Positions 16,223 to 25,056 are shown, counted from the first letter of the stretch. The stretch is 64,000 bases of DNA from Chryseobacterium nakagawai (GCF_900637665.1 NZ_LR134386.1:2224501-2288500); one strand, 5' to 3'. Translations and numbers: made by a program. Notes: generated by a model from the sequence alone, not told the origin.

Positions 16223-17752
16223 ATGAACAACGGTATTATTATTTTAGATTTCGGATCCCAGTACAACCAGCTTATCGGAAGAAGAATCCGTGAGATGGGG
16301 GTGTACTCTGAAATCTTACCTTTCAATACACCTTTACAAGATATTTTAGCAAAGCAGCCAAAAGGAATTATCCTTTCCGGGGGACCAAGTTCTGTGAACG
16401 CAGAAAATGCTCACCTGGTTGAAAAAGAATTATATGAGCAGGGAGTACCTGTTTTGGGTATTTGCTATGGAATGCAGATGACGGCTCACCTTTTAGGAGG
16501 AAAAGTAAACAAAGGAGAGAAAGGGGAGTATGGAAAGGCCAATCTTGAGATCGTTAAAGAGAGCTCTTTATTAAAAGGAGTAACTCAGAACTCTGTAGTT
16601 TGGATGAGCCACTTTGATGAAGTTGGAGAACTGCCCGCAGGTTTTGAACTAAATGCAAAATCAGGAGTTATTGCTTCTATTTCCAATGAAGATAAAAAAA
16701 TCTTCTGCGTTCAGTTCCACCCAGAAGTTTCTCATACGGAAGAAGGAGGGAAGATGCTTGAAAACTTCGTATTCGGAATTTGTAATGCAGAGAAAAACTG
16801 GAAACTGACCAACTATATCGAGAAAACAGTTGAAGAAATCCGTGAAAAAGTAGGAGACAACAAGGTTATCCTTGGTCTTTCAGGAGGTGTTGATTCATCT
16901 GTAGCGGCTGTTTTAATTCATAAAGCAATCGGAGATCAGCTAACTTGTATTTTTGTTGATACAGGATTATTGAGAAAAGATGAAGGGAAAAAAGTAATGG
17001 ATCAGTATGGTGAACACTTCCATATGAACATTAAAATGGTAGATGCTCAAGAAAGATTCCTTTCAAAATTAGCAGGAGTAGATGATCCTGAAGCGAAGAG
17101 AAAAATTATTGGAAACGAATTTATCCATGTATTTGATGAAGAATCTCACAAAATTGAAGGTGCTAAATTCCTGGCTCAGGGTACTATTTATCCTGATGTT
17201 ATTGAAAGTCAGTCTGTAAACGGACCTTCTGCAGTAATTAAGTCTCACCACAATGTTGGAGGACTTCCTGAAGATATGGAATTCGAGCTATTAGAGCCAT
17301 TAAGAGAACTTTTCAAGGATGAAGTAAGAAGAGTGGGAGAAGAATTAGGAATTCCTCATCACTTGGTATACAGACACCCGTTCCCTGGACCTGGATTAGG
17401 AATCAGAGTATTAGGTGCTGTAGATGCTGAAAAAGTAAGAATCCTTCAGGAGGCTGATGATATTTTCATTGAGGAATTATACAAAAATGACCTTTACGAA
17501 AAAGTATCTCAGGCATTCGTAGTATTGCTTCCGGTAAAATCTGTAGGAGTAATGGGTGACGAAAGAACTTACGAATATACAGCAGTAGTTCGTTCGGCTA
17601 ACACGATCGACTTTATGACGGCAACTTGGAGCAGACTTCCTTATGAGTTCTTAGATACTGTTTCCAGCAGAATCATCAATGAAGTAAGAGGGATCAACAG
17701 AGTAGCTTACGATATTTCAAGCAAACCACCGGCAACCATTGAGTGGGAATAA
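16223..17752 (+). CDS. guaA: GMP synthase (glutamine-hydrolysing)
   Basis: 509 aa single-chain enzyme converting XMP to GMP. The N-terminal class I glutamine amidotransferase has nucleophile C81 in GICYGMQ and the His-Glu pair in QFHPEVSHT (about 165-173). The ATP pyrophosphatase domain carries the PP-loop LGLSGGVDSSVAA (about 217-229). The C-terminal dimerisation domain ends with the usual RVAYDISSKPPATIEWE. It closes the purine cluster, but a terminator separates it from purD. A heptamer array lies immediately upstream. Confidence 0.97.
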   Translation: MNNGIIILDFGSQYNQLIGRRIREMGVYSEILPFNTPLQDILAKQPKGIILSGGPSSVNAENAHLVEKELYEQGVPVLGICYGMQMTAHLLGGKVNKGEKGEYGKANLEIVKESSLLKGVTQNSVVWMSHFDEVGELPAGFELNAKSGVIASISNEDKKIFCVQFHPEVSHTEEGGKMLENFVFGICNAEKNWKLTNYIEKTVEEIREKVGDNKVILGLSGGVDSSVAAVLIHKAIGDQLTCIFVDTGLLRKDEGKKVMDQYGEHFHMNIKMVDAQERFLSKLAGVDDPEAKRKIIGNEFIHVFDEESHKIEGAKFLAQGTIYPDVIESQSVNGPSAVIKSHHNVGGLPEDMEFELLEPLRELFKDEVRRVGEELGIPHHLVYRHPFPGPGLGIRVLGAVDAEKVRILQEADDIFIEELYKNDLYEKVSQAFVVLLPVKSVGVMGDERTYEYTAVVRSANTIDFMTATWSRLPYEFLDTVSSRIINEVRGINRVAYDISSKPPATIEWE

Positions 17753-17775
17753 TTTTTGACTTGAATTTTAAATAT

Positions 17776-17810
17776 AAATCCTATCCGTTTATTCGGGTAG
17801 GATTTTTTTA
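17776..17810 (+). terminator. Terminator after guaA
   Basis: A 12-bp stem (aaatcctatccg/cgggtaggattt) with loop tttatt is followed by a T-rich tract. Confidence 0.85.
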
Positions 17811-18141
17811 TTAGAATTGTTTTAAAGAAAAAATGATAAGTAAAACATTTAAAGTGATTAATAAACAATATATTAATTTGAACAGTATATGCTTATGGTA
17901 GATAAGATAGTTTAATAACAATGCTCCTATTAAATAAAAGTAAAGAATACTTTTGACCTCTTGAATATTTATTTCAGATGCTGAAAATATCTTGCCCTTT
18001 GTCTAAAGTTTTTTACAAATAGTGCATTCGCTTTGATTCGAAAAACTATTACCATTTTTAATTGGTGCTTTGGTTAATGTTTTGCTTAGTAATTACCTGT
18101 TAAAAACAAATTTTCACTAAATTTAAGTAAAATTACATCAA
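17811..18141. other. AT-rich intergenic region
   Basis: About 330 bases between the guaA terminator and the next gene. No ORF with a plausible start, RNA gene or clear repeat is visible. taaattta at about 18118-18125 (7 of 8 to TAnnTTTG) could be the -7 box of the downstream gene, 16 nt before its ATG. Confidence 0.35.
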
Positions 18142-19650
18142 ATGCAAATAGAAACAAGACCCCTGACTGTTCAGGATTATGAAGAGTTGGCAGCAACAAT
18201 GAAAAGAGCGTATCCACAGATGTCGGAATCCATATGGTCTAAGAAAAGTATAGAAAAACTCACAAGAATGTTTCCTGATGGGCAAATCTGTATCACAGTA
18301 GATGGAAAATTGGCAGCGGTGGCGCTTTCTATTATTGTAAATTATGACGAATTCGGGGACGATCATACTTATAGTGATATTACAGGGAATTATACCTTCA
18401 ATACCCACACCTCAAAAGGAAATGTTTTATATGGAATAGAAGTTTTTGTAGATCCTGAATATCGCGAATTACGTCTTGGGAGAAGACTATATGACGCAAG
18501 AAAAGAACTTTGTGAGCTTTTGAATCTGAAATCCATTATTCTGGGAGGTAGAATCCCGAGTTATCATAAATACAGCCACGAACTTTCTCCAAGAGAATAT
18601 ATACGAAGAGTTAGGGATAAGGAAATTTATGATCCTGTGTTGTCTTTTCAGCTTTCCAATAATTTCCTGCCAATCAGGGTGTTGAAAAAATACCTTCCCG
18701 AAGATGAAGCATCCAGAGAGAATGCGGTCCTTCTGCAGTGGAATAATATTTACTACAGCAAAAACCCGAATACCATGCAGGATAGTATTATCCGTCTTGG
18801 ATTGGTGCAATGGCAGATGAGGCATTTCAAAGATATAGAAGCATTTTATGAGCAGGTTGAGTTCTTTGTGAATGTAATGGGAGACTACAAATCAGATTTT
18901 GTGTTGTTTCCGGAACTGTTTAATACCCCTTTGCTGGCTCCTTTCAATAGTCTTTCGGAAAGAGACAGTATGATAGAGCTTGCCAAGCTTACTGAAGAGA
19001 TTAAAAAGAAAATTTCCGAACTGGCCATCAGTTATAACGTCAATATCATTTCCGGAAGCATGCCTGTTTTTGATAATGATACGAATGATTTGTATAATGT
19101 CAGCTATCTTCTTCACCGTGACGGTCGTATAGATGAATACAGGAAAATTCATATTACCCCCAATGAAAAGAGGTATTATGGAATGAAAGGAGGGAATGAA
19201 ATCAAAGTTTTTGATACAGATTGTGGTAAAATAGGTCTCGTGATATGCTACGATGTAGAGTTTCCGGAACTACCGAGAATTCTGGCAGATCAAGGAATGA
19301 AAATATTATTTGTTCCTTATCTTACCGATACTCAAAATGCTTATATGAGAGTACGTCACTGTGCAGCAGCCAGAGCGATAGAAAACGAATGCTATGTCGC
19401 TATTGCAGGTTGTGTAGGTAATCTCCCTAAAGTGAACAATATGGATATTCAGTTTGGACAGGCAGCTGTATTTACCCCATCAGATTTTGCGTTTCCTTCC
19501 AATGCCGTGAAAGGAGAAGCTACCCCTAATACGGAAATGACCTTAATTGTAGATGTAGATCTGAATTTATTGAAAGATCTTCATCATAACGGCTCCGTTC
19601 AGGTGATGAAAGACCGAAGAAAAGATCTTTATGAAACCTATCTTAAATAA
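18142..19650 (+). CDS. GNAT acetyltransferase fused to carbon-nitrogen hydrolase (nitrilase superfamily)
   Basis: 502 aa two-domain protein. The N-terminal GNAT fold (about 1-190) has the acetyl-CoA strand GIEVFVDPEYRELRLGRRLYDARKEL (motif A, variant RxLRLGRxLY). The C-terminal nitrilase domain (about 212-500) has the full catalytic triad: E258 in LFPELFNTP, K335 in YRKIHITP, and C369 in VICYDVEFPE. The same order occurs in Bacillus subtilis YhcX (from memory). It is cytoplasmic, and the substrate is unknown; the arrangement suggests linked deamidation and acetylation of one metabolite. It stands alone, ended by a terminator. Confidence 0.88.
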   Translation: MQIETRPLTVQDYEELAATMKRAYPQMSESIWSKKSIEKLTRMFPDGQICITVDGKLAAVALSIIVNYDEFGDDHTYSDITGNYTFNTHTSKGNVLYGIEVFVDPEYRELRLGRRLYDARKELCELLNLKSIILGGRIPSYHKYSHELSPREYIRRVRDKEIYDPVLSFQLSNNFLPIRVLKKYLPEDEASRENAVLLQWNNIYYSKNPNTMQDSIIRLGLVQWQMRHFKDIEAFYEQVEFFVNVMGDYKSDFVLFPELFNTPLLAPFNSLSERDSMIELAKLTEEIKKKISELAISYNVNIISGSMPVFDNDTNDLYNVSYLLHRDGRIDEYRKIHITPNEKRYYGMKGGNEIKVFDTDCGKIGLVICYDVEFPELPRILADQGMKILFVPYLTDTQNAYMRVRHCAAARAIENECYVAIAGCVGNLPKVNNMDIQFGQAAVFTPSDFAFPSNAVKGEATPNTEMTLIVDVDLNLLKDLHHNGSVQVMKDRRKDLYETYLK

Positions 19651-19685
19651 CAAAACAGAATGCGAAAGCATTCTGTTTTGTTTTA
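19651..19685. terminator. Bidirectional terminator
   Basis: A perfect 13-bp stem (caaaacagaatgc/gcattctgttttg) with a GAAA tetraloop. T-rich 3' sequence on both strands lets it end both the nitrilase fusion and the convergent small peptide gene. Confidence 0.85.
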
Positions 19686-19705
19686 CCTAAAATTTATTGA
19701 GTATA

Positions 19706-19876
19706 TTATTTATACTGAGGGCAGACTACCGCAGGGCAAATTAATCCTGGGCATTGTGGAAGTCCATCAGTAGGACAGCACTGATATGAGCACTTTCCAC
19801 CACCGATAATGATTCCGCTTCCTGAAACATTTTTTAATTGCTCTCTTGAAAGTTTGCTGTTACGTAGATTTTTCAT
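19706..19876 (-). CDS. Small Cys-rich bacteriocin-like peptide with double-glycine-type leader
   Basis: 56 aa, ATG to TAA. Residues 1-20 form a leader, MKNLRNSKLSREQLKNVSGS. It fits the LSxxELxxVxGG consensus of peptides exported by C39-protease ABC transporters, with Q for E at -8 and GS for GG at the cleavage point. The predicted 36-residue core starts GIIIGGGKC and has six Cys (29, 33, 34, 42, 47, 52), enough for three disulfides. The last 15 residues are three CPxxx pentads (CPGLI, CPAVV, CPQYK). Similar small genes in Chryseobacterium are annotated 'bacteriocin-like protein'. No exporter or immunity gene is adjacent. Function untested; secretion and maturation are inferred. Confidence 0.8.
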   Translation of the reverse strand: MKNLRNSKLSREQLKNVSGSGIIIGGGKCSYQCCPTDGLPQCPGLICPAVVCPQYK

Positions 19877-19918
19877 GTTGTAATACTTTTATTGGTTTGT
19901 TTTAATGTTTGTACTCTG

Positions 19919-19926
19919 TAAATATA
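19919..19926 (-). promoter_or_regulatory. Possible -7 box of the small peptide gene
   Basis: On the minus strand TATATTTA (7 of 8 to TAnnTTTG) ends 42 nt before the peptide ATG. No convincing -33 element is seen. Confidence 0.35.
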
Positions 19927-20099
19927 TAAAATATTACTATACATAACATTGTTTTTTCACTATGCTTAGAAATAATGATGTAAAATATTGATTATGTGAT
20001 GATATTTTTAATTTCATAATCGTAATGTTATGTTTATCTTTTAATTAAAAATTATTAGGAATAGTTTTTGGAGTAAATTGCACTTACTATTGATACACT

Positions 20100-21749
20100 A
20101 TGTTTGATAAGCAACAAAGAAAACTGAAAAGATCTGCAAGACTGATTTCTGTATTAAGTAAATATGGTTTTAAAGATATTCTTGCAAGAATGAACGGCGG
20201 AAATAAACAGGAAGATCTTTCAGGAAATTCTGACGAAATAATTTCAAAAGGTACCGTTTATGAAAGAATAAGACTGGCTTTGGAAGAGTTGGGGCCTACT
20301 TTTGTAAAACTGGGACAAACATTCAGTAACAGAGAAGATTTGTTGCCACCGGAACTGATTCAGGAATTGCAAAAGCTACAAGACAAAGTAGAAACAGTAG
20401 ATATGGATGTGAAAGATGCTTTGGAAAGCGAGTTTAATATCTCTGTAAAGGATCATTTCCTGGAAATTGAGAAAGAACCATTGGCGACAGCTTCCATTGC
20501 ACAGGTTTATAAAGCCATTTTGCTGGATGGAAGTCAAGTTATTTTGAAGCTTAGAAAGCCTGATGTGCAATCAGTAATTGAAGATGATCTATTGCTTATT
20601 AAAGATATTGAAAAATTAATTTCAGCGTATTCGGAAATAGGAGAGAAGCTAAATCTGAAACAGGCTATTTCTACATTTGAAAGATCTTTATTAGAAGAAG
20701 TTTCTTTGATTAATGAAAAGAATAATATCCAACAGTTTCGCCTCAATTTTAAAAATAATAAAGAAACCTATGTTCCTAAAGTGTACGAAGAATTTTCCAA
20801 CAACAATATTCTTTGTATGGAATTTATTGATGGAATCAAGGTGACGGATAAGACTGATCTCCTGGCCCATGATATTGATCCTGTAAAAGTTTCTGAGACA
20901 GGATTAAGGCTTTTTGTTTCCCAAATTTTAGATTACGGGTTCTTTCATGCAGATCCGCATGCGGGAAATATTTTAGTAAAAAGAGATGGGAAGATTGTCT
21001 TTATTGATTTTGGAGCGGTTGGAAAGATTCAGCCTAATGATAAAGAGATTCTTGAAAATCTGATTGTAAGTTTTGTTTCTAAAAACTCACATAAAATAGT
21101 TCGTTATCTCAAAAAAATGGCGGTGAGCTATGAAATTCCTGACGAAAGAAGATTTGAAAACGATGTGGAAGACATTTTGAACTTCGTTCACAGCTCCTCA
21201 TTAAAGGAAATCAATGTTCAGGTCATTATCAATAAGATGAAAGATATTTTAAAGGATAACAGGTTGTATATGCCTGATTATTTCTATCTTTTATTTAAAG
21301 GAATCAGCCTGATAGAAGGAGTAGGAAGAAATATCAATCCTGATCTGGATATTGTGAAAAGCCTTCATCCTTACACTCGAAAAATATTCACTAAAAAGAT
21401 CAGTCCGAAAAATATTTTAAAAACCAGCATGGACCGGATGATGAATTTCACGGATAATGTAGATGAAATCCCTAAGGAACTTCGCTCTGTGCTTCAAAAG
21501 CTGGATGAAAATAAATTTACGGTTTCCAGTGAGATCAAAAATATTGAAAAGACCAATCAGCTGATAAAGTCAAGTGTTATCAATCTGATTCTAGCCATGA
21601 TTTTAGGAGCTAATATCATTGCTACAGCCATTGTCTTTGTTTCAGAATCAGGACCAAGAATAGGAGAATTATCTTTAGTAGGTGTTTTGGGTTTTATATT
21701 TTCAATTATTTTAATATTAATACTTTTACTAAGAGTAACTAGAAAATAA
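20100..21749 (+). CDS. ABC1/UbiB (AarF) family protein-kinase-like protein
   Basis: 549 aa atypical kinase of the ADCK/UbiB family. The KxGQ signature is at about 66-72 (VKLGQTFSNREDLLP). The alanine-rich loop reads PLATASIAQVYKA (about 130-142), the ATP-site Lys lies in VILKLRKP, and the catalytic segment is FHADPHAGNIL with metal site FIDFGAVG (about 285-310). Two C-terminal spans (about 485-505 and 520-545) anchor it. In respiring bacteria the family supports quinone biosynthesis or lipid distribution. Since Flavobacteriia use menaquinone, a strict ubiquinone role is unlikely. It stands alone. Confidence 0.88.
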   Translation: MFDKQQRKLKRSARLISVLSKYGFKDILARMNGGNKQEDLSGNSDEIISKGTVYERIRLALEELGPTFVKLGQTFSNREDLLPPELIQELQKLQDKVETVDMDVKDALESEFNISVKDHFLEIEKEPLATASIAQVYKAILLDGSQVILKLRKPDVQSVIEDDLLLIKDIEKLISAYSEIGEKLNLKQAISTFERSLLEEVSLINEKNNIQQFRLNFKNNKETYVPKVYEEFSNNNILCMEFIDGIKVTDKTDLLAHDIDPVKVSETGLRLFVSQILDYGFFHADPHAGNILVKRDGKIVFIDFGAVGKIQPNDKEILENLIVSFVSKNSHKIVRYLKKMAVSYEIPDERRFENDVEDILNFVHSSSLKEINVQVIINKMKDILKDNRLYMPDYFYLLFKGISLIEGVGRNINPDLDIVKSLHPYTRKIFTKKISPKNILKTSMDRMMNFTDNVDEIPKELRSVLQKLDENKFTVSSEIKNIEKTNQLIKSSVINLILAMILGANIIATAIVFVSESGPRIGELSLVGVLGFIFSIILILILLLRVTRK

Positions 21750-21828
21750 TCGCGACATAAGCTATAATGATTCAAATTGTACGGTTAAGATTACAAATTT
21801 TTATATCCCTACCGCGAAAAATATAACA

Positions 21829-22338
21829 ATGAAAAAACTAATGATACCTATTATGCTTTTCTGTGGCGTATTTGCTATGGCTCAGGAAGGAAATCAAGAG
21901 AAAACTCAAGGAGATTTTGACGGAAACGGAACAAAAGAATACGTTTATGCTAAGATCAGTGACTGTACCGATGAATGTGACGGTAAATGTGACACTACCA
22001 TCTATTTCAGTGATAAAAATATAAAGCCGTTCACGATTTCGATGGCTAAAGGAGGAGCTTTATACAATCTGGGAGACCTTAACAATGACGGAAAGGATGA
22101 GATTGGTTTTTATCCCAATTGGTGTACAAGCTGTTGGCATTCTTTTTATGCCTATACATTAGGAAAAACAGGATGGAAACCACTTGTAGATCCTATTTCA
22201 ACACATTGCAACCAGTGGGAAGAAGATAAATTTCCGATTAAAAAAGATCCTGAAAAGAAAGGAAATGTGATTATCACCACCAGTGAATGGAAAGATGATG
22301 ATATTAAAATAAGCAGTAAAAGTGTAAAGGTCAATTGA
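21829..22338 (+). CDS. Exported protein with FG-GAP/VCBS-like calcium loops
   Basis: 169 aa with a signal peptide (about 1-19, VFAMAQ). Two Asp-rich loops are visible: DFDGNGTKE (about 28-36) and DLNNDGKDE (about 84-92). Both match the DxDGxGxxD/E calcium-binding turn of FG-GAP/VCBS propeller blades. Six Cys occur as pairs (DCTDECDGKCD, WCTSCWH), suggesting disulfides in the periplasm. It is probably a small calcium-stabilised periplasmic or surface protein. No enzymatic role is evident, and no operon partner. Confidence 0.7.
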   Translation: MKKLMIPIMLFCGVFAMAQEGNQEKTQGDFDGNGTKEYVYAKISDCTDECDGKCDTTIYFSDKNIKPFTISMAKGGALYNLGDLNNDGKDEIGFYPNWCTSCWHSFYAYTLGKTGWKPLVDPISTHCNQWEEDKFPIKKDPEKKGNVIITTSEWKDDDIKISSKSVKVN

Positions 22339-22453
22339 GAATATTAGAGTTTTGAAGCATACAAAAGTTTCTTCATGTCTCCAAATCTTATCTGTTTTTT
22401 TACAATCATTCTCTGTTCACTAAAACCTGATTTTAGATTATAATATTAATACC

Positions 22454-22461
22454 TATCTTTG
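22454..22461 (+). promoter_or_regulatory. Helicase promoter -7 box, predicted leaderless mRNA
   Basis: TATCTTTG is a full TAnnTTTG match ending only 4 nt before the ATG at 22466. The transcript should therefore begin at or within a base or two of the start codon. Confidence 0.7.
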
Positions 22462-22465
22462 CAAA

Positions 22466-23818
22466 ATGGAAAAACTCACTTTTGCAGATTTTGACCTGCC
22501 GGTTAAAATTCTTGATGTTTTAGCAGATTTAGAATTATTTGAGCCTACCCCGATTCAGGAGAAGAGTTTAAAGCCTATCCTTTCAGGGAGAGATGTAATG
22601 GGAATTGCACAAACCGGAACCGGGAAAACCCTGGCTTATCTTTTGCCTGTTCTGAAGACTTGGAAATACAGTAAAACAGGAAATCCAACGGTTCTAGTAC
22701 TTGTTCCTACAAGAGAATTGGTGGTACAGGTAACAGAAATTCTTGAGAAACTGACTGAAAATATTACAGCAAGAGTTATTGGAATATATGGTGGTAAAAA
22801 CATCAACACACAGAAACTTTTATTCAATGACGGGTGTGATATTTTAGTAGGAACACCAGGTAGAGTGATGGACCTTTCCATAGACAATGCTATTTCCCTT
22901 AAAGAAGTTCAGAAGCTTATCATTGATGAATTTGATGAAATGCTTAACCTTGGATTCAGACCGCAATTGACTCACATTTTTGAAATGATGAAAGAGAAGA
23001 GACAGAATATTCTTTTCTCAGCAACAATGACTGAAGCTGTAGATGATATGCTAGATGAATATTTTGCAAGTCCTATAGAAATTTCATTGGCAAAATCAGG
23101 AACTCCGCTTGAAAAAATTGAGCAGACTGCCTATAAAGTTGAAAATTTCAATACCAAGATCGACCTTCTTGAGCATTTATTAAAAAATAATGCGGACATG
23201 TCTAAGGTGTTGATTTTTAATAATAATAAAAAACATGCAGACCTGCTTTTCACTAAGATTGATGAGCTTTTTCCTGAGCAGTTTGATGTGATTCACTCCA
23301 ATAAGTCTCAAAACTATAGGCTTAAGGCCATGAAGAGCTTTGAAAATGAAGAGGTAAGAGGTTTGATTACAACAGATGTAATGGCTAGAGGTCTTGATAT
23401 TTCAAATATTACGCATGTTATCAACTTTGAAACCCCTGATATCCCGGAACAGTATATCCACAGAATCGGTAGAACAGGTAGAGCAGATAAAGAAGGTAAG
23501 GCAATGACTTTTGTTACTAAAAAAGAAGAGCCTTTACTTTTGGATATAGAGCTTTTAATGGATAAAGATCTAAAGTTTAACGACTTCCCGGAAGATGTTA
23601 AAATTAATCCGATCAAAATTGCTTCTGAGAAAGATGAAGTAGTAATGAAAAATCCTGCACAGGTAAAACTGAACGAGGGTGGAGGAGCTTTCCATGAGAA
23701 AAAAGCGAAAAATACCAAAGAAAACTGGGGTGGTCCTTCAAAAAGAAAAGCACCTAAGAAGTTTGGAACCAATAGAGCACAGCAGAAAGCAATCTCTAAA
23801 TCGAAGAGAAAAAAATAA
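22466..23818 (+). CDS. DEAD-box family ATP-dependent RNA helicase with DEFD motif II
   Basis: 450 aa, RhlE-like, unwinding RNA in ribosome assembly or cold adaptation. The motifs are in order: Q-motif PTPIQ (27-31), motif I AQTGTGKT (48-55), Ia PTRELV (81-86), Ib TPGR (130-133), motif II DEFD (154-157) in place of DEAD, III SAT (185-187), V TTDVMARGLDI, VI HRIGRTGR. The C-terminal tail from about 395 is basic (AKNTKENWGGPSKRKAPKK) and should bind RNA. The Phe in motif II is the only departure. It has its own promoter and a perfect palindromic terminator. Confidence 0.93.
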   Translation: MEKLTFADFDLPVKILDVLADLELFEPTPIQEKSLKPILSGRDVMGIAQTGTGKTLAYLLPVLKTWKYSKTGNPTVLVLVPTRELVVQVTEILEKLTENITARVIGIYGGKNINTQKLLFNDGCDILVGTPGRVMDLSIDNAISLKEVQKLIIDEFDEMLNLGFRPQLTHIFEMMKEKRQNILFSATMTEAVDDMLDEYFASPIEISLAKSGTPLEKIEQTAYKVENFNTKIDLLEHLLKNNADMSKVLIFNNNKKHADLLFTKIDELFPEQFDVIHSNKSQNYRLKAMKSFENEEVRGLITTDVMARGLDISNITHVINFETPDIPEQYIHRIGRTGRADKEGKAMTFVTKKEEPLLLDIELLMDKDLKFNDFPEDVKINPIKIASEKDEVVMKNPAQVKLNEGGGAFHEKKAKNTKENWGGPSKRKAPKKFGTNRAQQKAISKSKRKK

Positions 23819-23820
23819 TA

Positions 23821-23850
23821 AAAAAACGGCTGAATATTCAGCCGTTTTTT
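23821..23850. terminator. Bidirectional palindromic terminator
   Basis: A perfect 30-nt palindrome whose half is aaaaaacggctgaat. A6 and T6 flanks serve both convergent genes. Confidence 0.88.
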
Positions 23851-24506
23851 TATTTCATATAAGGAGTCATTACTTTAGTCCAGATTTGATATCCTTCAGG
23901 TTTAAAGTGAAGCATATCCTCTACAAAAATGTCTTTTCTTACCTTTCCATTAGCATCTTCCATCGCTTTAGTTACATCTATGAACTCAGCATGAGGCTGT
24001 TTTTTCATAAAAGCTTCAATCTTGGCATTGGCTTCTTTGATTTGAGGCCAAAGCTGCTCTCTGCTCGGAGAGTATTTCATTGAAATGTAATCTACTTCAA
24101 TATTAGGAAATCTTTCACGGATTTTTTTGTAAAAACTTTTGTATCTCTTTACTACTTTTTGGGCCTTCAATTGATGATTATCTGCAAAATCATTTTCTCC
24201 GCAATAGATAATAATTTGCTTAGGCTGATAGGGTGATAAAAGATCATCCGCAAAATAATTAAGATCTGTAAGCCTTGAACCCCCGAAACCTCTGTTGATG
24301 ATGGTTTTAGTTGGGAAATAATCCGCTACATCAGTCCATTTGGTAAAAGATGAACTTCCTATTAATAAAATAGCGTTTTGTGGTGGCGGATTTTGTTGAT
24401 CTTGTTTTTTGAATTCCTGGATGTCATGCCAGAACATTGGCTTTTTTTCCTGAGAAAAGGCAATAGTGAAACACAGCAACAGAAATGCTGATAGGATCTT
24501 CTTCAT
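23850..24506 (-). CDS. Exported SGNH/GDSL-type hydrolase (esterase)
   Basis: 218 aa with a signal peptide (about 1-18, TIAFSQ). SGNH blocks: block I GSSSF (catalytic Ser in ILLIGSSSFTKW, about 49-60), block II glycine in NRGFGGSRL (about 76-84), block III GEND (about 109-112), and block V DMLHFKPEGY with catalytic Asp and His (about 200-209). It probably removes acetyl or acyl groups from a carbohydrate or lipid in the periplasm. The terminator hairpin at 24543-24565 sits between it and the lipoprotein gene upstream on the same strand. Confidence 0.88.
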   Translation of the reverse strand: MKKILSAFLLLCFTIAFSQEKKPMFWHDIQEFKKQDQQNPPPQNAILLIGSSSFTKWTDVADYFPTKTIINRGFGGSRLTDLNYFADDLLSPYQPKQIIIYCGENDFADNHQLKAQKVVKRYKSFYKKIRERFPNIEVDYISMKYSPSREQLWPQIKEANAKIEAFMKKQPHAEFIDVTKAMEDANGKVRKDIFVEDMLHFKPEGYQIWTKVMTPYMK

Positions 24507-24542
24507 TGTATTCAGTTTTAAAATTTGATATAAAAGTAATAA

Positions 24543-24565
24543 AAAACTCCCGATCAGCGGGAGTT
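24543..24565 (-). terminator. Terminator after lipocalin-like lipoprotein gene
   Basis: A 9-bp stem (aaactcccg/cgggagttt) with a 5-nt loop. On the minus strand the hairpin is followed by a T tract. Confidence 0.8.
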
Positions 24566-24573
24566 TAAGTTTT

Positions 24574-25056
24574 TTATCTTTTATAAGTAATATACGTGAT
24601 ATCTATAATCTTGTCTTTATCTTTATCATAATTCCCTACTAATTGTGCTAGCCTAAGCTCAGTTTGCGTAAGCATATCAACTCTGAAGCTCATATTTTCA
24701 AGCTCTTCATCTCCTGAAAGTTGGATATTCAGGACCTTAGAGTCTGTATTATAAGTGTATTTTCCTTCATTTTTAGCGGCAAATTGGCAATTGGTTCCAT
24801 CTGGATTTCCATCATAAGCAGTATAACTTACATAATAATCCGTTCTGAAGAAAAGTGTATTTTTAGCACTACATCCTTCTGGAGTTGTTGTTTCAAGCAC
24901 AGTTTTATTATCTTTTCCTGAAATAATTTCTGTCTTTACTTCTTTCCAATCCCCTTTCATAATATCCATTTCATAAGCTGTAAGGTTATCATCATTACAT
25001 GAAGTAAGCGCCAGAGCTGAAAAGGCAAATAAAAGTAGCTGTTTTTTCATTTTCAC
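24574..25056 (-). CDS. Lipocalin-like lipoprotein
   Basis: 160 aa with a lipoprotein signal ending in the lipobox ALTSC (Cys at about 20). It then opens with MKGDWKEVKTEI, the G-x-W start of lipocalin-like domains common in Bacteroidota, and continues with alternating strands to the C-terminus. A Cys pair (GCSAKN, NCQFAA) may form a disulfide. It should sit on a membrane facing the periplasm or surface. Ligand unknown. It is transcribed alone; upstream is the palindrome repeat at 25241. Confidence 0.75.
   Translation of the reverse strand: MKMKKQLLLFAFSALALTSCNDDNLTAYEMDIMKGDWKEVKTEIISGKDNKTVLETTTPEGCSAKNTLFFRTDYYVSYTAYDGNPDGTNCQFAAKNEGKYTYNTDSKVLNIQLSGDEELENMSFRVDMLTQTELRLAQLVGNYDKDKDKIIDITYITYKR

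Noticed and set aside
23314..23772. 152-aa minus-strand ORF
   Set aside because: Antisense shadow of the helicase 3' half with a Ser/Phe-rich composition and no known domain.
23679..24083. 134-aa plus-strand ORF
   Set aside because: It overlaps the helicase tail, the terminator palindrome and the SGNH gene in wrong frames.
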